Below, in pieces: positions 8,606 to 18,120 of a DNA stretch of 64,000 nt (its first letter is position 1; each line of letters begins with the position of its first letter). A model generated the notes under the pieces. The model was given only the letters and a program-made list of their open reading frames with translations, ran no database searches and was not told the DNA's origin. The position numbers and the translations under genes are program-made. The stretch is from Streptomyces sp. SAI-135 (GTDB lineage: Bacteria; Actinomycetota; Actinomycetes; Streptomycetales; Streptomycetaceae): NCBI RefSeq assembly GCF_029893805.1, contig NZ_JARXYP010000002.1, forward strand, positions 3,596,001 to 3,660,000, read 5' to 3'.

Positions 8606-9910
8606 TCAGGAGGACGCGAAGATCGTCTTCTTCTGGCGTTCGATCGAGGACAGCACACCGTCCACGCCCTTGGGGTTCTGCAGGAACTTCTGCAACGAGG
8701 GCTGCATCACCGTGGAGGTGAAGTCCGGCCGCGAGTCCCGGTCCATGAACTGCGTCAGGCTCTTGGCCCCCGTGATCATCTCGTACGCCTTCTTCTGCAA
8801 CGGCGTGTACGAGGAGGTGTCGGCCTTGTTGGAAGCGGCCACCACACTCGTGTCGGACTTGAGGTAGATCTGCTCCGCCTCCGCCGTGCCCAAGAACTCC
8901 AGCAGCTTGGTGACACCCGCCTTGTTCTTGGGCGCCTTGCTCACCATGAACCCGTCGGCCGGCGCCTCCACCGTGTCCTGCCCGAACGCCGCATTGATCT
9001 CCGGGAAAGCGAAGAAGTCCAGATCGTCCAGGTCCGCCTTGTTGCTGAACTGCTGCGCCACGAACGTGCCCAGCACATACATGCCGGCCTTCTTCGCCAC
9101 CAGCGTCTGGGCCGCGTCCTGCCAGGTACGGCCCATGAAACCGTCCTGGTGGTAAGGCAGCAGCTCCGCCCAGTGATCGAAGACGTTCTTGACCTTCGCA
9201 TCCGTCCACGACGCCTTGCCCGCCATCAGCTCCACATGGAAGTCGTAGCCGTTGATACGGAAGTTGAGCTGGTCGAAGGTGCCCATCGCCGGCCAGGCGT
9301 CCTTGTCCCCGAACGCGATCGGCACCAGCTTGTCCTTCTTCATCTGCTTGCACAACGCCACCAGCTGATCCCAGGTGGCGGGCACCTCATAGCCGTACTG
9401 CGCAAAGACGCTCTTGCGGTAGAACACCGCCCACGGATACGTCACCAGCGGCACGAAGTAGTACTTGCCGTCCGCCCCCTTGGACAGCTTCTTCATCGCG
9501 TCCGGGAAGTTCCCGCCGATCTTCTCCCACACCTCGTCGATCGGAGAGGCCAGCCCCTTCTGAGCGAAGAACTGCATCCGGTACCCGGCGAACCAGTTGA
9601 ACACATCGTCCGGCGTGCCCTGCAGATACGAGTTGATCTGCTCCTGGAACGTGTTGTGGTCCTTCGTGTTGACCTTGACCGTGATCCCCGACTGCTTCGT
9701 GAACGCCGTGTAGATCTCCCCGTACGCCTTCTTCGGCACCGCATCCGACTGGTTCGACCCCAACGAGACCGTCTTCGGGTCCGACGAACCACCACTGCCG
9801 CCACACGCACTCAACAGGGGTATCCCGGCACCCAGCAGAGCAGCACCACCCACCCCCTTGAGCACACCACGACGACTGGGCGAGGGGAGGGAGGACGAGA
9901 GGTCACGCAT
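8606..9910 (-). CDS. Sugar-binding lipoprotein of ABC importer (Tat type)
   Basis: 434-aa solute-binding protein, first gene of the importer/GH36 operon. The signal has a Tat-like SRRGVLKG motif followed by a hydrophobic stretch and lipobox LSAC, so it is probably exported folded and lipid-anchored. ATG at 9910 is chosen because AGGAG sits seven bases upstream; the frame stays open further but without a ribosome site. The 200 bp upstream to the next gene must hold the promoter: on the minus strand I see TTGACG near 10030 and a short symmetric CGATAGCTATTG, both weak. The alpha-galactoside substrate is inferred only from the GH36 neighbour. Confidence 0.87.
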   Translation of the reverse strand: MRDLSSSLPSPSRRGVLKGVGGAALLGAGIPLLSACGGSGGSSDPKTVSLGSNQSDAVPKKAYGEIYTAFTKQSGITVKVNTKDHNTFQEQINSYLQGTPDDVFNWFAGYRMQFFAQKGLASPIDEVWEKIGGNFPDAMKKLSKGADGKYYFVPLVTYPWAVFYRKSVFAQYGYEVPATWDQLVALCKQMKKDKLVPIAFGDKDAWPAMGTFDQLNFRINGYDFHVELMAGKASWTDAKVKNVFDHWAELLPYHQDGFMGRTWQDAAQTLVAKKAGMYVLGTFVAQQFSNKADLDDLDFFAFPEINAAFGQDTVEAPADGFMVSKAPKNKAGVTKLLEFLGTAEAEQIYLKSDTSVVAASNKADTSSYTPLQKKAYEMITGAKSLTQFMDRDSRPDFTSTVMQPSLQKFLQNPKGVDGVLSSIERQKKTIFASS

Positions 9911-10110
9911 GGACGGCTCCTGAAGGCAGGGTTCAGTCATGGAGGGATTCGGAGACCAGTCGTAATCGACCAGAAACCAACTTGACCGAACACGGTGGCG
10001 CAATGACAGCGGTATGTCAGGTCATGCGTCAATAGCTATCGACCCGATTTGTCGAAACGTGACCGACATCCCTGCCTACCGGTGACCCAGGAGCCTCGTC
10101 GGCGACCGGT

Positions 10111-11592
10111 TCAGTTGTAGGCGGCGAAGGCCTTCGAGAAGGCGAACGCGCCCTGGACGACCGAGCTGCAGGTCGCGTCCGCGGAGGGCTGCGCACCGCC
10201 GGGGCACTGCTTGTCCCGGGTCGCGGACCACATCGACAGCGGGCCCAGCCCCTTCGCCTTGGCGAACGCGACCAGCTGGGTCGCGTCCTCGACCTTGAAG
10301 ATCTCCGACGCCACGTCGTTGACACCGATCATCGGCGTGACGCCGACGGCCTTCCAGGCGGCGCTGTCGGACAGCCCGAGGACGCTCTTGACCTGCGCCT
10401 GGGTGGCGGTGGCGGCCTGCTCGGCGTACGTGCCCATGTCGCCGCTGTACGAGGCACCGTAATCCATCGCCATGATGTTGACGGTGTCGATGCCCACACC
10501 GTTGGACTTGGCGTTCGCGAGCAGGTTCACACCGTCCTGGGTGAGGCCCTCGGGCATCACGGGGAGGGTGAACGAGACGTCCAGGCCCGGGTGATTCTGT
10601 TGGATCTTGGCGATCGCCTGGGCGCGGCGGGTGTTCGCGGCCGTGTTCGGCAGCGCCCCGCCCTCCACGTCGAAGTCGACCTTGGTCAGGCCGTAGGCGT
10701 CCACGACCTTCCCGTACGCCGCCGCCAGCGCGTCCGCCGAGGAGCAGGTGGTGGCCAGCTCGGAGCCGGAGGCGCCGCCGAAGGAGACCCGGACGTCACC
10801 GCCCTTCGCCCGCAGCGCACCGATCTGCGCGGCCACGGCGTCGTTCGCGAGGTCGCTCACCCCGCCCCACTTGGGGGTGCAGCCGCCGCCGTCGGTGACG
10901 AAGGCGAGGTTGTAGTTCTTCACTCCGGTCGCGTCGGCGGCGGCCAGGAGGTCGAAGGCGGGGTAGAGCGAGGTGTCGACGTAGGGGGCGAAGCCGGCGG
11001 TGGCGTTGCCGGTGCCCGTGCCCGTGCCCGTGCCCGTGCTCTGCGAGGGCGAGGCCGTGGGGGTCGCGGTGGCGGTCGGTGTCGGTGTCGGTGTCGTCGT
11101 GGATGTGGGCGTGGCCGTGGGTGTGGCGGACTGGGTCGGGCGGCCGGTGGGCTGCGGGGTCGCGGTGTCGTCGGCGGAGCACTTGGCGCCGTCGACGAGA
11201 CAACCGGTCGGATCCGCCGTGCCGTTGACCACGAAGCCGACGGTGACCGACTCGCCGGGCGCCAGCCCGTCGGTGTCCCACTTCGCCGAGGTCACGGTCA
11301 CGTGCCGGCCGCTCACCGAGGACTCGGCGTTCCACAGCGAGCTCAGTCGCGACCCCGAGGGCAGGTCGAACTCCAGCTTCCAGTCCCGGTCCGCCGACCC
11401 GCTGTTGTTGGTCACGACGTACTGGGCGGTGTATCCCGTCGACCAGTCACTGGTCTTCGTGTACGCGGCGCCGATCCCGGCCGCCTGGGCGGTGCCGGAG
11501 ACGAGGACCGCGCCACCTCCGGCCACGGCCGCGGCGACGACCCCGCCGATCACCTTGCTCCTGTTGCTCACCTTGCGCCGATGCATGCTCAT
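10111..11592 (-). CDS. Secreted CBM2-GH18 protein (chitinase-like)
   Basis: 493-aa exported protein: signal peptide ending TAQAA, a carbohydrate-binding module 2 (IGAAYTKTSDWSTGY to about residue 130), a Thr/Pro/Gly-rich linker of about 60 residues, and a C-terminal glycoside hydrolase 18 barrel. The GH18 active-site segment reads LTKVDFDVEGG, keeping the DxDxE triad with the catalytic glutamate. It probably binds and cuts chitin or a related polymer. Two ATGs six bases apart (11592, 11586) could be the start, neither with a strong ribosome site. The linker is encoded by short tandem DNA repeats. I find no DasR-type site upstream. Confidence 0.85.
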   Translation of the reverse strand: MSMHRRKVSNRSKVIGGVVAAAVAGGGAVLVSGTAQAAGIGAAYTKTSDWSTGYTAQYVVTNNSGSADRDWKLEFDLPSGSRLSSLWNAESSVSGRHVTVTSAKWDTDGLAPGESVTVGFVVNGTADPTGCLVDGAKCSADDTATPQPTGRPTQSATPTATPTSTTTPTPTPTATATPTASPSQSTGTGTGTGTGNATAGFAPYVDTSLYPAFDLLAAADATGVKNYNLAFVTDGGGCTPKWGGVSDLANDAVAAQIGALRAKGGDVRVSFGGASGSELATTCSSADALAAAYGKVVDAYGLTKVDFDVEGGALPNTAANTRRAQAIAKIQQNHPGLDVSFTLPVMPEGLTQDGVNLLANAKSNGVGIDTVNIMAMDYGASYSGDMGTYAEQAATATQAQVKSVLGLSDSAAWKAVGVTPMIGVNDVASEIFKVEDATQLVAFAKAKGLGPLSMWSATRDKQCPGGAQPSADATCSSVVQGAFAFSKAFAAYN

Positions 11593-11666
11593 GCCGCGGC
11601 ACGCTAGCGATCCCGAATCGGGCAAAAAGCCTGATCAGGGCGGGCGTTGAGGATCTTAGGGCGCGC

Positions 11667-13064
11667 TTAAGGAAGGGATCGGGGTCGGTTAAAGGTCGAG
11701 ACCAGTCTGCCCGTCCGGCGTCTGCGCACCCGGTGCCCCCGGCGCACCGGTTCCCGCCCGTCCAGCTGGATCCAGATGCGCACCTCGGTGCCGCCCAGCA
11801 CCGACGACCCGATCCGTACGTCCCCTCCCGTCGCCTCGGCGAGCCGCCGCACGATGTCGAGCCCGAGCCCGGTCGACCCGGTGCTGCCGGACCCCCGTCC
11901 GCGTGCCATGGCGGCCTCGGGGTCGCGGATGCCGGGGCCGGCGTCGGAGACGAGCACGATCACCGCGTCCTCGCCGTTGTGCACGTCGACCGCGAAGGCC
12001 GTGCCCTCCGGGGTGTGCCGGAAGACATTGCCGAGCAGGGCGTCGAGGGCGGCGGCGAGGTCCGCCCTGGCCACGGGTATGCGCACCGGCCGGTCGGCCC
12101 CGGCCACGCGCCACTTGCGGCCCTCGTCCTCGGCGAGCGCCGACCAGAACCCCATCCGCTCCCGGACCACCTCGGCCGCGTCGCACCCGGCGCCGGGCCC
12201 GGCGGCCGCGGTCTGCGGCTTGGCCTCCCGGGCGGTGCGGATGATGGTGTCGACCTCGCGCTCCAGCTGGGCGACCGCCGCCCGGGTCTGCTCGGCGGCC
12301 GGACCGTCCCCGAGCGAGGCCGCGTTGAGCCGCAGCACGGTCAGCGGGGTGCGCAGCCGGTGGGACAGGTCCGCGGCCAGCTCCCGTTCGTTCGCCAGCA
12401 GTTGGACCACCTGGTCGGCCATGGAGTTGAACGCGACGGCCGCCAGCCTGAGTTCGGTCGGCCCCTCCTCCGGCACCCGCGCGCCCAGCTTCCCCTCTCC
12501 CAGTTCGTGGGCACCCTCGACGAGCTTCTGCGCGGGCTGCACCATCCGCACGCCGAGCCGGTCGGCGACCGCGACCGAGCCGACGACGAGCGCGATGCCG
12601 ACGCCGGCGAGGACCGCCCAGGCGGTGGCGACGCCGTTGCTGACCTCGGACTCGGGGACGTACACCTCGACGACGGCGATCTGCCCGGAGCTGAGCGCGA
12701 CCGGCTGGAGCAGGGTGGAGCCGCCGGGCACCTCGGTGGTGGAGGCACGGCCCAGTCTGCGCACGGTCGCGATGTCGTCGGCGGCGGCCCGGGGGCGTCC
12801 GATGTCCACGGCCCGCTGGCCCCCGGCCGCCGGTATGTGGACGGCCATCCCGGAGTCCGAGCCCGCGGAGGCGACGACCCGCTCCAGCTGGTCCCGGTCG
12901 GTGGTGATGGACAGGGCCGGGGCGACGGCGGCCGCCTCCCGCTCGGCGTTGGAGAACGCGCGGTCCCGGGCCATCTCCTTGATGACGAGACCGAGCGGGA
13001 TGGCGAAGGCGACCACGACCATGGTGGTGACCGCCAGGCAGACCTTGACGAGAGCCCATCTCAC
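11667..13064 (-). CDS. Sensor histidine kinase
   Basis: 465-aa membrane kinase. Two hydrophobic segments (about residues 8-27 and 145-167) enclose an extracellular sensor of roughly 115 residues, followed by HAMP, a HisKA domain with phospho-acceptor H235 in ADLSHRLRTP, and a HATPase domain ending with the G box GSTGLGLDIVRRLAEATGG. The start is GTG overlapping the response-regulator stop (GTGA), so the pair is co-translated. The stimulus is unknown. I recall a two-component pair at this place in S. coelicolor (SCO2800/2801). Confidence 0.9.
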   Translation of the reverse strand: MRWALVKVCLAVTTMVVVAFAIPLGLVIKEMARDRAFSNAEREAAAVAPALSITTDRDQLERVVASAGSDSGMAVHIPAAGGQRAVDIGRPRAAADDIATVRRLGRASTTEVPGGSTLLQPVALSSGQIAVVEVYVPESEVSNGVATAWAVLAGVGIALVVGSVAVADRLGVRMVQPAQKLVEGAHELGEGKLGARVPEEGPTELRLAAVAFNSMADQVVQLLANERELAADLSHRLRTPLTVLRLNAASLGDGPAAEQTRAAVAQLEREVDTIIRTAREAKPQTAAAGPGAGCDAAEVVRERMGFWSALAEDEGRKWRVAGADRPVRIPVARADLAAALDALLGNVFRHTPEGTAFAVDVHNGEDAVIVLVSDAGPGIRDPEAAMARGRGSGSTGSTGLGLDIVRRLAEATGGDVRIGSSVLGGTEVRIWIQLDGREPVRRGHRVRRRRTGRLVSTFNRPRSLP

Positions 13065-13765
13065 AGCGGCAGCCCCCCACCGGGTGGTTCCAGCTTCACG
13101 CCTACGCCCCGCAGGGTGTGCAGATAGCGGGGCTGGGCGGCGGTCTCGCCCAACTTGCGCCTGAGCCAGGACAGATGGACGTCGATCGTCTGGTCGTCGC
13201 CGTAGGACTGCTGCCAGACCTCCGCGAGGAGCTCCTTGCGGGGTACGACCACTCCTGGGCGGGCGGCCAGGAAGGCGAGCAGGTCGAACTCGCGCCGGGT
13301 GAGGTCGAGTCGGACACCGTCCAGTTCGGCCTGGCGGCGCAGCGGGTCGACGCTCAGGCCGCCGACGCGCAGCACGGTCCCGGGCGGCGCGTCACCGCCC
13401 GCGGCCCGGGACCGTCGTAGGACGGCGGCCATCCGGGCGGAGAGGTGTTCGACCGAGAAGGGCTTGGTGAGGTAGTCGTCCGCCCCGGCGTTCAACAGGC
13501 GGACGATCTCCGTCTCCTCGTCGCGCGCGGTGGCGATGATGACCGGGACGTCGGTGATCCCGCGCAGCATCTTCAGGGCCTCGGACCCGTCGAGATCGGG
13601 CAGACCGAGGTCCAGGATCACCACGTCGAAACGGAAATGGGCGACCTCGCGCAGCGCCTCCAGTGCCGTCCCGACGCTGCGCACGGTGTGTGCGGCGTCG
13701 GTCAGGTGCCGGATGAGCGCCGAGCGCACGAACTGGTCGTCCTCGACCACGAGCACACTTGCCAT
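13061..13765 (-). CDS. OmpR/PhoB-type response regulator
   Basis: 234-aa regulator with an N-terminal receiver (VLVVEDDQ, phospho-acceptor D52 in VVILDLGLPD, conserved lysine in LTKPFS) and a C-terminal winged helix of the Trans_Reg_C type (LTRREFDLLAFLAARPGVVV, then IDVHLSWLRRKLGE). ATG at 13765 begins MASVLVVEDD and is favoured over an upstream in-frame codon because it gives the standard family N-terminus. Cognate to the kinase gene that overlaps its end. Confidence 0.92.
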   Translation of the reverse strand: MASVLVVEDDQFVRSALIRHLTDAAHTVRSVGTALEALREVAHFRFDVVILDLGLPDLDGSEALKMLRGITDVPVIIATARDEETEIVRLLNAGADDYLTKPFSVEHLSARMAAVLRRSRAAGGDAPPGTVLRVGGLSVDPLRRQAELDGVRLDLTRREFDLLAFLAARPGVVVPRKELLAEVWQQSYGDDQTIDVHLSWLRRKLGETAAQPRYLHTLRGVGVKLEPPGGGLPL

Positions 13766-13863
13766 GCGCCGCACCGTACGCGATTCGGGCGAGCACGGTC
13801 GGGGCCTGTGGACAACTCAGTCCGGGTGCGGCCCGTGGGGCACGTGAGGCAGTATGGCGGGCG

Positions 13864-14373
13864 ATGCGCAGAGGACTCGTACACGTACTGGCCTGGCTGC
13901 TCGCCACGGGCGCGGCGGTCACGCTGTCGTGGTGGGGTGTTCACACGGTCATGGCGGGCACGGCCTACGACCCGCCGCGCGCCCTGCCCATCACGGCGGC
14001 CGAGGCGACCACGCAGGAGTCGAAGCCGCTGGCGTCCCCGACGCCGACGCCCAGCGGGCGGACGACCCCGTCGAAGAGCCCCGCACCGACGCCGAGGGCC
14101 ACGACCGCGCAACCTGCCCCGTCCTCGAAGAGCCCCTCCCCCACCGCCTCCGGTCGGGTCAGGAGCTACGACACCGACGGTGGCCGCGCGGTCTTCGACC
14201 TCGGCGAGAAGTCGGCGACCCTGGTGTCCGCGACGCCGGGCACGGGGTGGTCGATGCAGGTGTGGAAGACGGAGTCGTGGATCCGGGTGGAGTTCTCCTC
14301 GGGCGCGGACCGGGTGTCGGTCTTCTGCACCTGGCACGACGGTCCGCCGCGGGTGGAGATCGGCACGTACTGA
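13864..14373 (+). CDS. Membrane-anchored secreted protein of unknown function
   Basis: 169-aa protein with one N-terminal membrane segment (LVHVLAWLLATGAAVTLSWW), a Ser/Thr/Pro-rich linker (about residues 50-100) and a small C-terminal domain (YDTDGGRAVFDLGEKSATLV to the end) rich in beta-type sequence. It probably sits outside the cell, tethered by the N-terminus. It is divergent from the two-component pair; whether it belongs to that system is unknown. No named domain recognised. ATG at 13864 lies next to the membrane segment. Confidence 0.75.
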   Translation: MRRGLVHVLAWLLATGAAVTLSWWGVHTVMAGTAYDPPRALPITAAEATTQESKPLASPTPTPSGRTTPSKSPAPTPRATTAQPAPSSKSPSPTASGRVRSYDTDGGRAVFDLGEKSATLVSATPGTGWSMQVWKTESWIRVEFSSGADRVSVFCTWHDGPPRVEIGTY

Positions 14374-14386
14374 GTCAGCGGGACCC

Positions 14387-15256
14387 TCAGCGGAACACCG
14401 AGGGCGGTGGCGCCGGTGAGGCGACCGCCTCGGCGTCCGTCACGGGTGCGGCCCCTCCGGTGAAGTCGAGGAGCGCCTTGCCGTGTTCGACGCGGCCGGG
14501 GTGCGGGTCGGAGGCGGCCCGGCGGGTCAGTTCGGCGATCGGCAGGGGGGTGTCGGAGGCGACCAGGACGGCGTTGCCGAAGCGTTTGCCGCGCAGCACG
14601 GTCGGGTCGGCGACCAGGGCGAGTTCGGGGAAGCGGGCGGCGGCGGTGGCGATCTGCCCGCGGAGGTGGGCGAGCGGCGGTCCGTCGGCGAGGTTGGCGG
14701 CGTAGCAGCCGCCCGGCCCGAGCGCCCTGCGGACCTCGTCGAGGAACTCGGTCGAGGTGAGGTGCGCCGGGGTCCTGGCTCCGCTGAACACGTCGGCTAT
14801 GACGAGGTCGGCCCATCCGTCGGGGACCTTGGCGAGTCCTTCGCGGGCATCGACGGACCGCACCCTTATCCGTGCGGTCGCCTCCAACGGCAGTTTCCGG
14901 CGCACCAGTTGCACGAGGGCCGCGTCCCGCTCGACGACCTGCTGGGTGGAGCGGGGGCGGGTGGCGGCGAGGTACCGGGCGAGGGTGAGGGCGCCGCCGC
15001 CGAGGTGTACGGCGTGCAGGGGCTTGTTGGGGGGTGCGACCAGGTCGATGACGTGGCCGAGCCGGCGCTGGTACTCGAAGGAGAGGTGTCGCGGGTCGTC
15101 GAGGTCCACGTGGGACTGCGGGGCGCCGTCGATGAGCAGCGTCCACGCGTGCGTGCGCTCGCGGTCGGGGATGAGCTCGGCGAGACCGCCCTCCACGGGT
15201 TCCACGACGGCTTCGGGAGCCGCGTTGCTTCGGCGAGAGTTCCTGGACTTACCCAC
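14387..15256 (-). CDS. Spermidine-synthase-fold methyltransferase-like protein
   Basis: 289-aa protein with the Rossmann fold of polyamine aminopropyltransferases: VHLGGGALTLARYLAATRP is the nucleotide-binding loop, VVERDAALVQLVRR the acidic end of strand 2, and WADLVIADVFSGARTPAHL the region of the catalytic aspartate in true synthases. Homologues in actinomycetes are often annotated as spermidine synthase, but activity is unproved; it may be a SAM methyltransferase. GTG at 15256 is chosen as the first plausible start after an intergenic palindromic repeat. Convergent with the upstream plus-strand gene, 13 bp away. Confidence 0.75.
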   Translation of the reverse strand: MGKSRNSRRSNAAPEAVVEPVEGGLAELIPDRERTHAWTLLIDGAPQSHVDLDDPRHLSFEYQRRLGHVIDLVAPPNKPLHAVHLGGGALTLARYLAATRPRSTQQVVERDAALVQLVRRKLPLEATARIRVRSVDAREGLAKVPDGWADLVIADVFSGARTPAHLTSTEFLDEVRRALGPGGCYAANLADGPPLAHLRGQIATAAARFPELALVADPTVLRGKRFGNAVLVASDTPLPIAELTRRAASDPHPGRVEHGKALLDFTGGAAPVTDAEAVASPAPPPSVFR

Positions 15257-15290
15257 TACGCCATTATCTGCGGCGGATGGTCGTCTCGCG

Positions 15291-15334
15291 TCTGCGGGCC
15301 GGTGGGGGTTGATCGCGCGGTTCCCCGCGCCCCT
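15291..15334. repeat. GC-rich Streptomyces intergenic palindromic repeat, copy 1
   Basis: TCTGCGGGCCGGTGGGGG followed by the core GCGCGGTTCCCCGCGCCCCT. The same core occurs near 17411, 17477 (inverted) and 61000 (inverted), always outside genes. One or two bases differ from the other copies. Confidence 0.7.
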
Positions 15335-15350
15335 CAACAGGTAGGTGCAG

Positions 15351-15713
15351 TCACCTGCAGTTGTCTGCGGCCTCGATCAGTCTTGCCGCCTCGCCCAGTG
15401 CTGCCCGCAGCACCGCCGGGTCCGTCGCCAGGTCCGCGTCTCCTGGTGGCAGCAGCCAGTCAGAGCCCTCCACCGGCGGCTCGGGAGCCGGCCGTAGCCC
15501 CCGGCCGTCCGTCTCCGTGCACGTACTGCCCGGGACGTCCCACGCCGCGGCCGTTCCCGGTGGCACCAGGAAGCCCAGCGTCTGACCGCCGTCGTCGTGC
15601 AGCACGGGTCCGACGCCCTCCCCCACCCCCCGCCGCAGGATGTCGACGGCCTCCAGGCCGTGTCGCGTCGGGACCGTCACCACGTCACAGCTGATCTCCA
15701 TCGCGGCCTCCAT
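15351..15713 (-). CDS. Conserved hypothetical protein
   Basis: 120-aa cytoplasmic protein, no signal or membrane segment. ATG at 15713 follows GAGGG at a good distance. A central segment LGFLVPPGTAAAWDVPGS resembles small Streptomyces proteins sometimes labelled primase/polymerase-like, but I see no catalytic residues and do not assign a function. It is separated by a palindromic repeat from the methyltransferase-like gene downstream, and a 254-bp gap on the other side holds the divergent promoter of the NsdA-like gene. Confidence 0.65.
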   Translation of the reverse strand: MEAAMEISCDVVTVPTRHGLEAVDILRRGVGEGVGPVLHDDGGQTLGFLVPPGTAAAWDVPGSTCTETDGRGLRPAPEPPVEGSDWLLPPGDADLATDPAVLRAALGEAARLIEAADNCR

Positions 15714-15967
15714 CAAGGAACCCTCGTCCGACTCCAACAGTTCCAACGCGCGCCGGCGTCAACGGCTACGGCGGAAGTCCGCCGCAAAGGATGGCAGTTC
15801 ATGGCGGATCGCGGATGAGATATCCGGTTTGTAGCCAAACCCCGCATGGCGGCCCGGACACAGCAGGTACGTTCTTGCCCGCCGGAAACAGGGCGTCACA
15901 CTGACAAACCAGTCAACTCGCCCCTGCATCCGGCATGGTTCGACGGTTCGCACGAGAGGACCCGGCC

Positions 15968-17374
15968 ATGGCGTCGTCAACGGTGACCTCGTCCCAGCCC
16001 CCCACACCACCGCGGCCGAACCTCGCGTTCCGGCGCCTGCGCGGACAGCGCTCGCCGGCCGAGTTCGCCGCGGCGGTGCGACGGGCCGCGCGCGAGATCG
16101 GCGAGAGCGTCAGCTGCGACGCGCGCTATGTGGGCCGCGTCGAGGCGGGCGAGATCCGCTGCCCCAACTACGCGTACGAACGGGTGTTCCTGCACATGTT
16201 CCCCGGGCGCACGCTCACCGACCTGGGCTTCGCCTCCCGCGCGTCCGTACGCGGACGCCGGCCCCGCACCCCGGGTGAGACACCGGGGACGTGCGAGCCG
16301 TATGACACGCAAGACACGCAGGACCCTGACGAGACGTACGACAACTACGAGGAGAGCGACGTGCTGCGTCGCGCATTCATGACCGGCGGGGGCGCCACCG
16401 TCGCCGCCGCCTCACTGGGCCCCATCGGGCTCGCCCTGGACGCCACGGCCGCCGGACGTCCGGTCCGCCGTGCGGGGACGGGCGAGGCGGGTGCCCTGGA
16501 AGAGGCCGTGCGCAGGATCCGGTTGCTCGACGACCGGCACGGAGCGGACGGCCTGTACCAGCGCGCGGCGGCTCCACTGCGCGCCGCCTACGCGCTCCTG
16601 GACGCCGGCGCGACCCGGCAGACGACCGTCGACCGGCTGCACTCGGGCGCGGGGGAGCTCGCCATCTCGGTGGGCTGGCTCGCACACGACTCCGGACGGT
16701 TCGACGACGCCCGCTCGCACTACGCGGAGGCGCTCGCGACGGCGCGGGTGACCGGTGACGACGCCCTGGAGGCGCACGCGTTCTGCAACACCGCCTTCCT
16801 CGCGCGCGACGCGGGACGGCCACGGGAGGCGGTGCGGGCGGCGCAGGCCGCGCAGCGGGTCGCCCGGCCCCTGGGATCGCCCCGGCTCATGTCGCTGCTC
16901 GCGCTGCGCGAGGCGGGCGGCTGGGCGGGGCTCGCCGACCGCACCGGATGCGAACAGGCCCTGGCCCGCGCGCAGGCCTACTTCGAGCGAGGCCTCTCGG
17001 ACGCCGACCCCGAGTGGATGAGCTTCTACGGTGAGGCCGAGCTGGAGGGCCTGGAGGCGCAGTGCTGGTCCACGCTGGGCGACTGGCGCCGGGCCGCCCG
17101 GCACGCCCGCCGGGCGGCGGCCCTGCAGGACCCGCACTTCACCCGCAACATCGCGCTGTACACGGCCGAACTCGCCGACGACCTGGCCCGCGGCGGCCAC
17201 CCCGACGAGGGTGCGGCGGCGGGACTGCGGGTGCTGGAGCTGCTGGGCGAGGTCCAGTCGTCGCGCGTCCAGACGATGCTGGCGGCGACGGCGAGGGTGC
17301 TGCTGCCGCATCGGAGGGCGTCGGGGGTGTCGGCGTTCCTGGAACGCCATGCGTCGATGCCGCGGACTGCGTGA
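15968..17374 (+). CDS. NsdA-like TPR regulator
   Basis: 468-aa protein with an N-terminal helical region that looks like a degenerate DNA-binding domain (FAAAVRRAAREIGE to about residue 90), an Asp/Thr-rich linker, a small hydrophobic patch (FMTGGGATVAAASLGPIGLA) and a long C-terminal array of TPR-like helices (for example AISVGWLAHDSGRFDDARSH). This layout is that of the NsdA/NsdB family, which in S. coelicolor represses antibiotic production and sporulation. ATG at 15968 is favoured by GAGAGGA upstream over an ATG 33 bases earlier. Paralogues are common, so the exact orthologue is not claimed. Confidence 0.78.
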   Translation: MASSTVTSSQPPTPPRPNLAFRRLRGQRSPAEFAAAVRRAAREIGESVSCDARYVGRVEAGEIRCPNYAYERVFLHMFPGRTLTDLGFASRASVRGRRPRTPGETPGTCEPYDTQDTQDPDETYDNYEESDVLRRAFMTGGGATVAAASLGPIGLALDATAAGRPVRRAGTGEAGALEEAVRRIRLLDDRHGADGLYQRAAAPLRAAYALLDAGATRQTTVDRLHSGAGELAISVGWLAHDSGRFDDARSHYAEALATARVTGDDALEAHAFCNTAFLARDAGRPREAVRAAQAAQRVARPLGSPRLMSLLALREAGGWAGLADRTGCEQALARAQAYFERGLSDADPEWMSFYGEAELEGLEAQCWSTLGDWRRAARHARRAAALQDPHFTRNIALYTAELADDLARGGHPDEGAAAGLRVLELLGEVQSSRVQTMLAATARVLLPHRRASGVSAFLERHASMPRTA

Positions 17375-17389
17375 GGGGTCGTTCTTCGG

Positions 17390-17510
17390 CTGCGGGCCGG
17401 TGGGGCCGGGTCGCGCAGTTCCCCGCGCCCCTGTGTGGATGCAGGCACGGCTTGCCGAGCTGCACCCACCGTCTTTGGGGGCGCGGGGAACTGCGCGACC
17501 AGCCCCCACT
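17390..17510. terminator. Paired inverted copies of the intergenic repeat
   Basis: Two copies of the GC-rich repeat face each other between convergent genes. The 21-base core at 17411-17431 and its exact reverse complement at 17477-17497 could form a perfect stem, extended less perfectly by flanking bases, with a 45-nt loop. Likely bidirectional terminator. Confidence 0.75.
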
Positions 17511-17523
17511 CAGCCGCACCCGC

Positions 17524-18120
17524 CTACGACCCCAGATGCCCCAAGTCGTTCCAGCTCTCGATCGCCGGCTCCCCGTAGGCCCAGCCCAGCACCGAAAGGG
17601 ACGTCGGGTTGAGCCGTATCCGTGCCGCGAAGTCAACCGGCAGTCCCAGCCACCGCGCCCCGATGGACCGCAGGATGTGCCCGTGGGCGAAGATCAGCAC
17701 ATCCCGGTCCGCGGCCCGCGCCCACGCGACGACCTCGTCCGCGCGGGACGTGATCTCCGTGAGCGACTCCCCCTCGGGGACGCCGTCCCGCCAGATGAGC
17801 CAGCCGGGCCGCACCGCCTGGATCTCGTCCGGGGTCATGCCCTCGTACGCGCCGTAGTCCCACTCCATGAGCGTGTCCCACGTGGCCGCCCGCTCCCCGA
17901 ACCCGGCGAGTTCGCAGGTCTCACGCGCGCGTGTCAGCGGGCTCGTGCGGATCTCCACTCCGTCGAGGCCGTCGTACGGGGCCCGGTGCAGGCGCTCGCC
18001 GAGCAGCTTGGCGCCCCGCCGGCCCTCCTCCAGAAGCGGTACGTCGGTCCTGCCGGTGTGCTTGCCGGACAGCGACCACTCGGTCTGTCCGTGCCGGGCC
18101 AGCAGGATGCGCGGTGCCAT
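17524..18120 (-). CDS. Histidine phosphatase family protein
   Basis: 198-aa cytoplasmic phosphatase of the phosphoglycerate-mutase-like branch. The phospho-acceptor is H10 in LLARHGQTEW; the second arginine is in IRTSPLTRARETCELAGF; the acidic catalytic region is MEWDYGAYEGMT and the second histidine lies in VLIFAHGHILRSIGARWL. Length suits a broad acid phosphatase rather than glycolytic mutase. Stand-alone gene, ATG at 18120, convergent with the NsdA-like gene. Confidence 0.9.
   Translation of the reverse strand: MAPRILLARHGQTEWSLSGKHTGRTDVPLLEEGRRGAKLLGERLHRAPYDGLDGVEIRTSPLTRARETCELAGFGERAATWDTLMEWDYGAYEGMTPDEIQAVRPGWLIWRDGVPEGESLTEITSRADEVVAWARAADRDVLIFAHGHILRSIGARWLGLPVDFAARIRLNPTSLSVLGWAYGEPAIESWNDLGHLGS

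Noticed and set aside
10030..10041. CAATAGCTATCG as a LacI-type operator for the alpha-galactoside operon
   Set aside because: Short, imperfect, single copy and no central CG typical of LacI-family sites.
10980..11120. Short tandem DNA repeats as a separate element
   Set aside because: They encode the Thr/Pro/Gly linker of the GH18 protein and need no other explanation.
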